Program-made: the position numbers and the translations under genes
The notes under the pieces: generated by a model
Databases searched by the model: none
What the model was told of the DNA's origin: nothing
Seen by the model: only the letters and a program-made list of their open reading frames with translations
In this document: piece after piece, positions 40,299 through 51,987 of the stretch
Layout: each line of letters opens with the position of its first letter
Position numbering within the stretch: position 1 is the stretch's first letter
Assembly: GCF_003576645.1 (NCBI RefSeq)
Contig: NC_044923.1
Coordinates: 14,603,864-14,667,863, forward strand
Source of the DNA: Ipomoea triloba
Taxonomy: Eukaryota; Streptophyta; Magnoliopsida; Solanales; Convolvulaceae
DNA: 64,000 bases
Direction of reading: 5' to 3'

Positions 40299-43200
40299 TC
40301 ACATGATTGTGCAGTTGCATTTTGATTCCAGTTTCGGAGGAGGCTTCATGCTGTCGCCCTTACTAGGAGACCCAACAATACGAGCCATTGGTTTCTGGGT
40401 TTTCTCATCGCTGTCTGTGTTGCTTGGAAGCGGTTTTGATTCAGAATCCATCAACTTTTGTTTAACTTTTTGAGAAGATCTAGAGTTGCGCCTGGCTGTG
40501 GTTCTACTCCACAGATCCCTTCTATCTGGACTAGCTTTGCCGACAACAGTCAGCATTGGTCGGGAAGCATCCATCAAAATAGAATTTTCCTTGCCAATGG
40601 CTATATCTGCAGCCTTATATGCCAAATTGTGGACAATCGAGCTGCAAAACAGTATTGTATCTGTTGCTTCTTCTAATGTCAGGCTTCTTGTCTTGACTCC
40701 AGCTTGTCCCTCAACCACCACAGTTGATTCCTCTGTCCCAAAACACATGAAGAGGAATGTCAGAATCTTTAAGGTTCTTGTTATTTTTAATACAAAAAAG
40801 GTCTCTAATTAAGCCCGATTCCAATACAGGTGTACGGTGGCAATGACACCATAGTATGAATTTCAGAACATTCTATACTTGAGATTCCAAATACAGCAAA
40901 TTAAAATTGAATAGAATTCATTGCAAGCAATGTTGTAGAAGGCGCTAGGGTGACGCCTAGAGCGCCTAGGTGGCTGAGTAATAATAATAAGAAAAACAGC
41001 ACAAAATAAAAATAAAAATAAAAAACACTCGGCCGAGTTGGCTGACTTGGGCACCTAGTTTGATCGACTTGGGCGCCGAGTTGGCCGACTTGGGCGCCTA
41101 GGCGGCCTAGTTGGCCGACTTGGGCGCCTAGGCAGCCTAGTCGGCCGACTAATCGGCCAGCCGACTAATGTCCGCCTAAGGGTAAAATCCCCTCGGCCTA
41201 GGGGTGCCTAGCGCCTAATCAGTGCCTAGGGCCTAGGCAGCCGCCTACGCTGATTTTTGCAACATTGATTGCAAGTAGGATTATTAAAGTGTAAAAGATG
41301 TGTACCATATTCATGATTGGATGAGTCTTCTACTTCAACAGGATCTGTAATATCATTGTCAGTTGCTGTATGTAAAGCAAAGTTCTTTACTTCATCTGCA
41401 CTGTCCCTTGAACTGCCATCAGATTGCAAATGATGAGAACTTATATTATCTTTCTCAATTTCTGTTCCACATTTTGCATCCATACAGTCCTGCTCGCAAA
41501 TTTCTGTCACATGCAAATTGACAACACAAGAATTTGGCACATCTTCCTTAACATCTGATGAAACAGGTAGCATGCAAGAAGGATTAATGTCTGAGGAATT
41601 ATCCGAGTTTGTTATGTTGTCACCACTCTCGGATAAAGTACACTCAAAGTTTGCAGCTGAAGCTTCATCTGTATGACTTGTTGGATTTGAGGAAATTCTA
41701 CAAATACTTTCACTCTTATTTTCAGTGCATAAGTTCACTTCTGCATTTTCCAAACTCAATGATGATTCTTCTGGATCTACATTTTTAACCTCATTATTTT
41801 TTTCCATTTGGGAAGCAGATACCTCAACCTCCTCTTGAGAACTTGTTGTAAGACTCAAAGGTTGATGTGCTTGACTTGAAGTAGCAGACAAAGATGAGAT
41901 CGAGCGTTGGAGTTTTGTATAGGTCTCATTCCGATAACTTTCTATGTCTGGCTTTCTCCCACTGGACTGCCGCTGAATACGAGCCTCTATTTGTCTAGTT
42001 GAGCCAAAATCAACCGAAGATGAGGCAGATGCACTACCATGCCCAATGGAGCTTCTCATGCTGCTTACACTGTCACGTACGTAGGATAGATCATCATAAG
42101 CAATGCTAGTGGCACTGAGTGTCCTGTTTTGAACAATATGGCCTTTGCCACTACCAGACCTCTTCAGCAGCAAAGAAATACCTGCACCCTCTGGGACATC
42201 AACAATCACATTAGGGTGGTCAGTGAGGGGCTGCAGTTGTTGATAGCCAGCATCACCATCAGATGCACAAATGGTCGAGCGACTATTCACTTGGTGTGTG
42301 ACAAGAGAGTGCTCGCCTCCTTCTGCATGCATCTGATCAATGGACTTATTTGAAATCAAGTCCCAGCTGGTCTCATTGCAGAGATTCTCGCAGTAACTAT
42401 AAACCTCTTCATGGTGACCAGCCTTCAATTCACCCTTGCATGTTACTTCTGACAATTTGGGTGAAAGTTCAGATGTCTCATAAGTATCTACTGGCCCATA
42501 TTCTATGATATCTGTATAAACTCCGGGAGAATCAGTGCTGACCATCATTTTAGTTAACGGGGAACTCAAACTCGGTTGTGCTTCCAAGCTTTTGCAGTCT
42601 GGACAGAGCTTGGGATCCTCTTCAATTGATTTACTCGAAGGGTAACTCTTGTAGCATTTGGAACAAATTACCAGAACCTCGAGCGCATCAGCTTGTGCCA
42701 CAACAGTTTCATGAATCAATACTTCAGAAGTTGCAGCGACTGTCATTTCTTTCTCCAGTTGACTGAAATCTTCAGCAACAATCAATTCAGAATCAGCTAT
42801 AATGGAACCATCTACTTTACCAAGCCGGCAACTAGGTGGCACATCATTTTGCTTGCCAAGATCATCTAGCACATCAACACTATCTAGGGTAAACACTTCC
42901 TCCGCATCATGATACAATGACTGTACACGTTCACTATTCATATCCTCCTGATTTAGCTCACTTCCTTCAGTGTCATGCGCAATACTCATACATTGATCAG
43001 AGCTAGCATTACTGCTGGTTGTGACTGAAGAGTGTCGAGATCCAAGGGTACGGTGTGCAGCACTTGCTTTGCCTGAATAGAATGTTGAACTAGGTACACT
43101 TGATAACAAAGGCCTGAACATATTATGCGGGCTTTTCCGCTGATCCTACAAACAGAGAGGAGAGGAGCATTTGTAATCATCATATTAACAATGTTCAAGA

Positions 43201-44757
43201 GTCATGTTTGAAAGGTTCAATTCAAATGCTCTTCATACTCTTCAACAAATGTTTGAATTAAATATTCCTAGCCAAATATGATAACAGGTGAAATTTATAG
43301 ATCTCAACCTTCAAAGAATGTGTGCTCAGGTAATGAAATCATAGAATTATAGTGTTAAAACATTATTAGATTCTAAAGATGAAGTAGTCATAGGAGTTTC
43401 CTTGTTCTTTGATAATTAGTAGACCTGGGTCAATGCCTTGAAAAAAATATTAAAAGTTAGTAGGTTACTTAGAAGAGGACAAAATGCAGGTGAAAATAAA
43501 ATCACAGCTCAAATGAAAAAGAATGAACATAAAAATCAGAGGGCTCATGCAAGTTTGTTTGTCTCTCCTATATAATTGTGACACTAGTTAGTAATTGCCA
43601 AAGCTTCTGACACCAGATCACAATATTATTAAGCCAGAAGATATCAATACTACGCTGTATTGGTAACTTAACTTATTTAGTTTATCATCTAAATCCAAAA
43701 AAAAAAAAAAAAAAGATACCGTTTGTCGAAGTGCCAAGTCAAAGGATCTCTTTGGAGCAGAACTCGAAGATATTACTCTAGTTGTCTTCTTGGTTAAACC
43801 CTGAGCTTTATTGTGTTGGAATGTCCCAGAGCTTCTGGGACCTGAAGGGTCTGAACTGCTGATGGGAATTGATTGTAGAGATTCTGTGTCATCATCACCA
43901 GATGATGCAACTGAACCTTTGCTATAAAAGCTAACTCGGTCCCGTTCATGACTATATGCTGAACTAACACTTCTAGCTGGGGACATTGACTTTCGGCCAG
44001 ACCTGGATCCATTTCTCGAAGCTGGTGAGGACCCCCTAACATATGATGTTGGTCGGTCTGCCAAGGAAGTACGAAGGTTAGGAGGTGCCTCCAAGGAAAA
44101 TCCTGGGATATTGGATTGCCATGCCCTAATCTTAGGTGATGCAGAGTTTCCTCTATTTGTCTTAACAGGGGATGTACCCCTTACCCTGGTGGCAGATGCA
44201 GTACCGCTAGAACCTGTGCTCAGTCTTCTAGGAGTTGGGGTAGAAGACCTTGGAGGAGGTGTTGAGAGCTTATTGGGTGAAGGAGATGGTCTCCTCGTAG
44301 GAGTAGCATGTCGCAAACTTGGCGGTGGACTTGAATGGGAAGGAGAAGAAGGCCTGCCTCTTGTCTGATTTGTATTATTGCAAGACCGAGGAGAAGGGCT
44401 TAGGCGATTCGGGCTGGCACTACCTCTGCTACTTCTATAACTCCTCTCCATCTGTATATGAATCCACAAATGAGAATGCCAAGGAGAAACAGAAAAACAT
44501 GGAAAATGTTCTCCTTATTGATGTAACATATATATATATATATATATATATAGGGTGATGTTCCAATAAGAACCCCTCCTCCCGTGAGAACCTGTGAACT
44601 CGTACATAAATGTACACAATCTCAGTCTCCAGAGCACAATGCACACAATCTACTATGTAATAGTTCGTGTGCATTTATGTAGACGATTGTGTGCATTCAT
44701 GTTGGTTCACAGGTTTTCACGAGAGGAGGGGTTCTCATTTGATCATTAATCTATCTA

Positions 44758-44801
<44 letters not shown>

Positions 44802-45682
44802 CCACTTAGACTGCACTTACCGTAGATGACCTGGAGATTGAAATTGGTTGACTTCGAGGTCTTCCCCTCTGTGCAACATTAACTGGTGGTGTCTCATCAT
44901 CCAAGGAAGGAAAAAGAGGAGTATCGGGTGGAGTTAATAACCTTCAATCAAGAAGCTCAATTATTAAACAAGTAAGATAAACAGCTAAATAGCATTTCAT
45001 ATTGAAACAAAATAAACAAGCAGGGATGAAGAAACATAAAAATCCATTAGTGTCTCTCTAGTCTCTAAGTTTGTTTCTAAAACAAATAAGAAACTGTGTG
45101 GTTCCACATCCTAGTACCAAAGCTATTACATCAAATCATTACAAGCCAAGTTAGAAGAATGAAATTGGATATATACTCAAGGCGAAGGAAGGCAAGGCCA
45201 TAATGGAATCCCAAAATGTCAGCCATTAATGCATGTTCAGAAATAGTAAGAAATTTAAAGATATAAAGACCAACCAGTCATAATCATTCTTGTCCCCCTC
45301 GGCATTAAGCAGCTCACTGCTCTCTCCGCGAGCAGGAATGGATATCCCAAGCTTATAGTCCGAAAAGTATCTAAATTTAGTTGCTGTCAAAAGGCACCGA
45401 ACATGGGAAATCGTGAGTCCATTGATGGGAAAGAATTAAGTACTACGTTAATAAAATGTAAAAGTAGAGGAAATTCCAGGAATTACAGCATATGTCATCA
45501 AAGTCATCCTTGGTGTCAAGCAAGAAATTCTCTCTTTCTCGGCTTTGCACCTCATTGAACAAAGCAAGGTCATCATCCTTCTCCCTGAAAGCAATCGCGC
45601 TTTCTAGACTGCGGCCTCTCTTGTGATTTTCTGTCTTCAATTCCCTTCCAGGAGAACGTCTCATTGCCGGTGAAGGAGGCAT
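40299..45682 (-). CDS. Large Ser/Pro-rich plant protein with zinc-ribbon-like motif and C-terminal CaaX (6 exons)
   Basis: Exons in transcript order: 45682-45487, 45383-45275, 44941-44821, 44451-43720, 43145-41306, 40732-40299. All introns are GT-AG; the product is 1143 aa. Start [20 protein letters not shown]. Conserved blocks: [58 protein letters not shown], then [15 protein letters not shown] and a basic Ser/Pro region (about 140-385) with [40 protein letters not shown] and [14 protein letters not shown]...CPDC motif lies at about 547-570. The C-terminal block is [20 protein letters not shown], ending CNCTIM. From memory it matches a plant-only family (Arabidopsis AT1G27850-like, related to the basic proline-rich microtubule proteins); its biochemical role is not established. 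CTIM is a CaaX box, so lipid anchoring is plausible. No transmembrane segment. Confidence 0.88.
40928..41267. mobile_element. hAT-type MITE in intron 5, 8-bp TSD
   Basis: TSD attgcaag at 40920-40927 and 41268-41275. TIRs: CAATGTTGTAGAAGGCGC on the left and CAATGTTGCAAAAATCAGCG (complement) on the right. 340 bp with a very GC-rich interior of repeated ggcgcctaggc, ggccgacttgg and cggccgac words, an island in AT-rich DNA. Confidence 0.9.
44528..44795. mobile_element. MITE nested in (TA)n, in intron 3 of the Ser/Pro-rich gene
   Basis: (TA)n at 44528-44551 and at 44761-44798 (the latter after a ctat repeat). Ends: TATAGGGTGATGTTCCAATA on the left; tgatcaaatgagaacccctc (complement) on the right. 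Arms share agaacccctcctcccgtgag and aacctgtgaac. Same end type as 17601-17930. Confidence 0.65.
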
Positions 45683-46424
45683 TTCAGTACTCTAAGTCGG
45701 GTAATCAAAAAATTCCTCTAAGGTGCCTCATGAACTGGGATCCAGCTAAAATTCCTTGACAAAGAACATAATAATGCAATCCACATTCACATCAAAGTGA
45801 GAATATGCAGAACCAGAACACTAACATATAACCCCTTATTCCACTTCTTCACCAGCCAAATCTGATATAATGCAAAGCTCCTCAAAGTTTCCTTTACAAT
45901 TAACCATTAAGAGATTTCCCAACTAAACATACCAAAGAATGCCCAATATAGTTACCAATAAAACCCAAATCACAGTAGCGAAATGCGAAGCAGTAACAGT
46001 GGAACTCAAGTGCAAACCAATCACAATTCGACTAAAAACTAATACTTTACGCCCTGAAGCTCTCTGAACCCTAACCTAACCATACACTACACAAAGCAAG
46101 CAAGCTAGCTACCCTCAAGCCAAAATTCAAACTTTTCAACTGCAGAATTCACGAGAAAGGCTTGAGCTTCAAGCAAAGAAGCGTCGTCTCTAGAATTCAA
46201 CAGTGCCCTTTGACTTACCGCCGGCAAAGACAAACGGCTTCAAGTTTTCAACTCCACTACTGGGGAGATCGCAACCCACCAAAAAGTCTTCAAATTCAGA
46301 GAATTCCGGAGCTAGGAAGTGGAAACCCAAACCCGGATCTGCCCGCATTTGAGTAGATCAAGAAATGTAGAGATCGGTAGATCAACTCAACCTAGAAAAA
46401 TGAATACAATTAACATAAATTCAT
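45683..46424 (-). promoter_or_regulatory. 5' region of the Ser/Pro-rich gene
   Basis: Upstream of the start codon (context ctgaaATGcc). Probably holds 5' UTR exon(s), an intron and the promoter; no clear TATA box. The plus-strand ORF at 46162-46356 has no coding character. Confidence 0.4.
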
Positions 46425-46448
46425 GGGTGGGGTGGGGTGGGGTGGGGT
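46425..46448 (+). promoter_or_regulatory. G-quadruplex candidate (GGGGT)5
   Basis: GGG then four GGGG runs, each separated by one T. One-base loops give the most stable kind of parallel quadruplex. It lies about 740 bp upstream of the minus-strand start codon; the G-rich strand is the template strand. Confidence 0.75.
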
Positions 46449-46449
46449 A

Positions 46450-47934
46450 TACAGGAACGCAGACAAGAAGCACGTGAAAGATGGATTGCGAGGAGGGAAA
46501 GGTGAAAGTTGAGAGCAGAGCAGAGCAGGGAACAACTGGATTGATTTGGTAAGGAGAAGAAGCTTTCTTCTTTGCTTCTCAGCAAGCTTTTCTGTAGTAT
46601 TTTTGTTTTTGTTTTATTTTTCTTTTTATCTTCTTGGCAATGGCAGTAATAACTAATAATAATAATTCATGGAATTTGTTTGAGGAAATTAATTATAATT
46701 AGAAGCAGTAAGTAGATTCATGCGTTGGATGAAGACCCATATGCCTGCCTGCTTTTACACTGTTTACTTTTCTTTTCTGGCCATAAGATGGGATGTCGTT
46801 TGTGACGTCCCAATTCCCCAGATAAGGAACTACTGCTTGCCAATACGCTGCTTTTTCCATAGCCCGGTTAGAATGTTAGATCAGTGATTAATGAGATTAT
46901 GTGTTTTTCTTTTTTTTTTTTCTTTAAACGAATACATTTTATAAATTAACAGGGTAAAATGTTTTGATTATGATTGTTTTTTTAGCTGGATTTATGCCCA
47001 TTGGAATAAACATCAATGATTAGAAGAGGTTTGCGACTAAAGTAGTTGTAATTTGACCAATAATAATTGACAAATAATTATCAAGTAATAATAGGGGTTA
47101 TATTTGAGATTAGGGTTGGGTGGTTTGGTTTGTTATCAAAAATCAAATGGTAACAAATTTTTAAAATTGAACGGTTCGGTTTAAAATCGAACCGAATAAA
47201 AAATCGTTCGGTCTCATATATACTCCGCCTTTGTAATCCACCTTCGGGTATCTACCATTTGCTTTGCCCTTTTGCTCCGTAACTTTGACCCTCCAATCCC
47301 TCCACTACTAATCGCCTAATTTACTCTGCATTTCACCCCTCGCATCCTCCATGTGGCATGTGATATTGCGATAGCACCAGGCCTTAATTACGGTGACCGT
47401 CCCTCACTTGCAATTGCGCTGAGTTTGTCGACGAGAGCGATGCACTTCCCCTGTCGACGAAGGTAGGCGACATTGTTTTCTTATAGTTTTCTACTCCGTC
47501 CTTCTAATCTTCTATTATAATATGAAATTTTCAACCTTAAAAGGATGGAATTTCCGGTCTTGAAGCCTGGAAATTTCCAACCTTCAAGGATGGAAAATCC
47601 TGTGTTAAAGGCCAGAAGTCGAAGACTGGAAATTTCATCCAATTTTTGGCACTTGCTTGATTCCATGTTCTTAACTTCTTATTGAACCTTAGCATTCATA
47701 ATTTGTTTAGTTGATGAAGTTTCCATGTTCTTATTGAACTTTAGTTATATAAGGGATTTTGTGAATGTTGATTAGACTTCTATACTGATTATTGATTAAT
47801 TAGGTTTACTGGACTTGTTGATTTAGTTTGAAAGTTCAATTCATCAATTGTTAAATAGTTGAAAATTGTTGTTTTAACTTTTACTAATTCTTGTTATGCA
47901 AATATTGACTATACAGTAGATAATTCTTCATATT
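46450..47934. other. Intergenic DNA with hAT-like left end
   Basis: No gene. Around 47102 the word ttagggttgggtggtttggt, followed by ttcggttt and aaaccgaac-type words, resembles a hAT element start leading to the transposase relic at 47935. Confidence 0.4.
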
Positions 47935-48478
47935 GCCAACAAAACACCCCAACATCTACAAGTGAGCCAATCGAAGAATCAGTTCAACAAAAGAGGAAAC
48001 GCTCTTCCACCAAAACCAATTGTTCCAAGGTTTGAGATATGAGCTCACTTTACAAGGTTAGAGGACAACAAAGATATGCGTACATGTAATTATTGTGGTA
48101 CATAATTTAATTGTCCAACACCCCATGACACTAATGATTTAAAGGCCCCATAATCAAAGATGTACTGCATTTAAGAATAATCTTGAGAGTAAAACTCAAA
48201 AAACTGTAACCATATATGAAAGTGCAAGTGTTGTAAAATGTGGTAGTAGTAATCTTGTTATGATAGGGTTTAAATAAGATGCTTGTAGAAGGACAACTAT
48301 TAAGATGGTTATGTTGGATGAATTACTTTTTCTTTTCTGATTCTGTCGGGGTTTAAACATTTCTGAAGTGTTGTTTGTCCAAAATATATTATCCCTTCAA
48401 GAAGAACAACCACAAGAGATGTAGTTGAAATGTACATGAAAGGAAAAGCTTTATTGAAGTTAATGATTAGTGAGTTAA
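47935..48478 (+). pseudogene. hAT transposase relic (RICESLEEPER-like)
   Basis: Across frames: KRKRSSTKTNCSKV, then FTRLEDNKDMRTCNYCG (BED zinc finger), YESASVVKCGSSNLVMIGF, RRTTIKMVMLDELLFLFSD, YPFKKNNHKRC-like and EMYMKGKALLKLMISELRV. In intact proteins these read as BED finger, I.LDELPF.FVE.EGFR, P.F.IPSR.TV.RD and YL.EK..LK..L. Many stops. The catalytic DDE region is missing: coding stops at about 48486 where another element begins. Confidence 0.75.
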
Positions 48479-48486
48479 GAGTGTTT

Positions 48487-48921
48487 CAGGAATTGCAATT
48501 CAGTGGATAGGGTAGGAATTGAAATTACAGTGTTTGGTATGCAAGAATAGAAGTACATGGAATTGAAAGGTAATAAGTGACAAAATGACTAAAATGCCCT
48601 TATGTAGTAGTAGTAGCAGTAGTAGTAGCAGTAGGAGTAGCAGTAGCAGTAGTAGTAGCAGTAGCAGTAGTAGTAGCAGTAGTAGTAGCAGTAGTAGCAG
48701 TAGTTGTAGTAGCAGTAGTTGTAGTAGCAGTAGTAGTAGTAGCAATAGTAGCAGTAGTAGCAGTAGTAGTAGTAGTAGTAGTAGTAGTAGCAATAGTAAT
48801 AGTAGTAGCAGTAGTAGTAGTAGTAAAAGCAGCAGCAGCAGTAGCAGTAGTAGTAGTAGTAGTAGTAGTAGAAGCAGCAGCAGCAGCAGTAGTAGTTAGT
48901 AGCAGAAGCAGCAGCATCAGC

Positions 48922-48952
<31 letters not shown>

Positions 48953-49373
48953 TGTAAACATATTACTGCATCTATCTCTTTTTTTTTTTTTTAATTCTTC
49001 TTGCTGCATCCTCACAGAATACATAATACATATATACACATCCAAAAGGGAGGGAATTTAGGGAAAGTAAAAGAAAGTGCATATATCATAAGAAACCTGG
49101 GGTTTGCTATAAGTTGCCACTGCATAGCACACGGTGAATTTCTTTCTGCATGAAAAAATGGCAGACAAGTGCAATATTTCATAAGGGTAATATTGTCTTC
49201 ACAATCCCATTTTTCTCCCAAAAACTACTGAATTGTAATTCTTAAGGGGGGGGGGGGGTTCGAAATTGGAAATCAGCAAAAGGAGGGAATTGCAATTCGG
49301 CAAACGCAGTAGTTTCTCAATTCGTTGAATTCAAATTCAGCCCACCCTAAACTACATTGAACCAAACGCCCCG
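48487..49373. mobile_element. Tourist/PIF-like insertion carrying a trinucleotide repeat
   Basis: Left side caggaattgcaattcag and acagtgtttggtatgcaa; right side gaattgcaattcggcaaacg and ctacattgaaccaaacgccc. It interrupts the hAT relic. Ends and TSD are not exact. Confidence 0.45.
48604..48955. repeat. (AGT/AGC)n trinucleotide microsatellite, about 350 bp
   Basis: Interrupted tagtagcagtagtagtagca-type repeat. Long open frames here (poly-Ser, poly-Leu, Thr/Ala) are period artefacts. Confidence 0.95.
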
Positions 49374-49962
49374 TAAGTGAGTTAGTTTTACACACACACA
49401 CACACAAAGATAGTTTGTATCAAGAGAGTTACCTTTCATATTGTAATTCACGCTTTTACATTGAAGTCATTCCATTGTAAATGCAATGTTTCATATTCTT
49501 CCAAGATAAATAAAACTTTCTTTGTCATCATTCTTTTACACCATATACACTTAGCATTTCTCATAGCTTTTTGATCCCTATAATCTTAAAATGGTATTAG
49601 AGCCATCGATTTGAAGCCTTGTAGCCATTGTTTAAAGTTGACAACTGAAGTTGATATAGTGTGTACGGTGAGGTGTAAAGATGAATTAGATAAAACGAAG
49701 AGTCAAGACTCCCCAAGTGTCGGTCTCAAAGGAGGCAATGCGGAAGATTGCTTAGCTTTGATTCAAGTAAATGCGTGATGAAACATGTGAGGTTGTTAAA
49801 GAGTGTGTAGTGGCATTTGTAATTGGAGAGTTTGGAATCAAGTAAAGTAAACAAAATTGAAGTAACAAATAGTAGTAAACAAGGGAATGAATTGTGCTAG
49901 CTATGTTGCCTCACGGTGTGTCTTTAGTAATGGAATAATGATTCAATCATGTTGGCCATTCA
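49374..49962 (+). mobile_element. Remnant of an LTR end with primer site
   Basis: tggtattagagcc at about 49592-49604 resembles the initiator-Met tRNA complement and follows AT-rich LTR-like DNA with an aataaa (49508). Downstream leader-like DNA is cut at 49963 by the solo LTR and seems to resume at 53120. Confidence 0.5.
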
Positions 49963-51948
49963 TGTAATACCCTGTATTTTTCTAACATTATTATTTTATC
50001 CTAAGGCGTTGACATTCATAAGTTATGATCTTCAGATATTTCAAAAGAATTTTTATAAGTGAGTATAGTTGTTATTAAGCTGCGATCGTGCGTCCCGGTC
50101 ACGAACCGTAAAAATTTTAAGAGCTAGTATTCGGACCCGTTTGTCATAGGAAATGGATTTTTAGACACCATACTATTATTCTGGAATTTCCTATTTAATT
50201 AGATTAGCTCATAGCAGCGAAAATTTATTTTGATCGTACATCGCTAAATTTCGCGGTGTACCGAACCTAGCCCAATTTTGAGGGTTAGTCTGGAATAAAT
50301 TTTTAGTTTCGGAAATTATTCTATCTGGATTATTTTCCACCGAAACTTTATCTGTTTGGACCCCAACTGATAAGTTGGAAGATATTTTATTATTTTATTA
50401 TTTTTTCCCTCTTAATCTTATCACATAAGATTGGGATCAATATAAAAGCCATTTTCCTCTCTTTTCTTCCCCACTTTGCCGAAATGCAAGAGAGAGAAGT
50501 GTGTGATCTCCATTGTTTTTCTTCCATTGAAACCATAGCTAAATTCCTTCTCAAGTCTCAAGAATATTCGGTAAGATTTCAATATTATTCAGTAGAAAGC
50601 TTTATATCCCTTCCTAGATCTTGAATCTAAGCTTAGTTTCTTAAAATATTGTGTTATGGTGTTGATTTTGATCCTAGGATTTTAAGGTGAAATTGGAGGA
50701 ATCAACTCCAAAAGTCTTCTACTAGGATTAGAAACCCGGTCGAGGTAAGGAATTCCCTTAAGTTGGTTTAGTCACTTGAAATTAGATAATTGATTATTTG
50801 GTTGAAATATGGTGTTTTGGAGCTTTGGGAATATTTTTGTATACATGTTCATAGCTTGGATATGCTTGTATATGTTGTATTTATGTCCATATAGGCTTAT
50901 ACTTGTGAAAATAGTGAAAGGAAATCAGGGTAGATTCTGGCAGTAACTTCCGAGATTTATTGGGAAAAATTGGTAAGGTATTTTGATCCTATTTTTTTTT
51001 AAAATTTTATAATGATCGGAGTAGTATAAGTATAGTTTTCGAATTTTTCTCAAAAACTGGTCCAGGGAGAAAAATTCTGGACAGCACACTGCCAAGGGCA
51101 AAAATGGAATTTTCTGTGTTTATTCGTGGACCAAAATGGCCAAAAATTTTTACGGACATCAAGTATTATGAGTTGGGGTTCTACCATAAAAATTTCAAGT
51201 GAAAAAGAGTTCGGGAACTATTTTTACCGGCTCAATCTTTCGGACTGCGCCAAGCTGAATTACTGTCCAGAATAGGCATAACGTGTTGGACGCGGACCTG
51301 GACGCGCGTCCACTGCGCGTCCAGTGGAGTCCAGTAGGTTCAGAACTAGGCAGAAGGGGGCGGACGCGGTACCGGACATGCGTCCGTCGGGCGTTCAGCG
51401 GTGCGTCCATAGTGCGTCCACCGGGCGTCCAAGGGCGCGAAAATAAGATTAAATGGTGTAAGCTTGATTATTGATTATTGATGTTTAGATGATGTGGTTG
51501 TTTGATGTTCGTGAGATCAAACTAAGCTTTGATTGTTGTTGATGTTAGATGATGGGGTGGTAAGGATCCTAAGAGATTATTAGGAGTATAAACATGATGA
51601 TGTTGGACCGATTTTGATACTGATGATGGTGGCGTTTATTAAGCTTAATGGTGATTAGTATATTGCTAAATTATGGGTTATGGTAACTAATTAGTTTGAT
51701 TATGGACTTATAATGATTAAGGATGCTTAGTGATAGTTGAAATAGGAATTTATGAGCTTTGTGTTGAGGTGTTTAAGTGCAAATATTATTGATTTTGGGA
51801 ATGATTAAGGATTAATGATGAACTGATTATGTTAAGTATATTGATAATTGTTGGTGATGATGCTACTATAATTAGAGGATAATTAGGCTTAGTTTCTAAT
51901 CATGGTAATTTTTGACATTGATGATGGGTTAAGGGATCATAATTACGT

Positions 51949-51987
<39 letters not shown>

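Noticed and set aside
48500..48917. Poly-Leu, poly-Ser and Thr/Ala ORFs
   Set aside because: Direct product of the (AGT/AGC)n microsatellite.
49597..49609. Start of a second full copia element
   Set aside because: Primer-site-like word only; no gag follows before the solo LTR.
51195..51474. ORFs in the ggacgcg-rich part of the solo LTR
   Set aside because: Repetitive cgtcca/tggacg words produce open frames on both strands; LTRs are non-coding.
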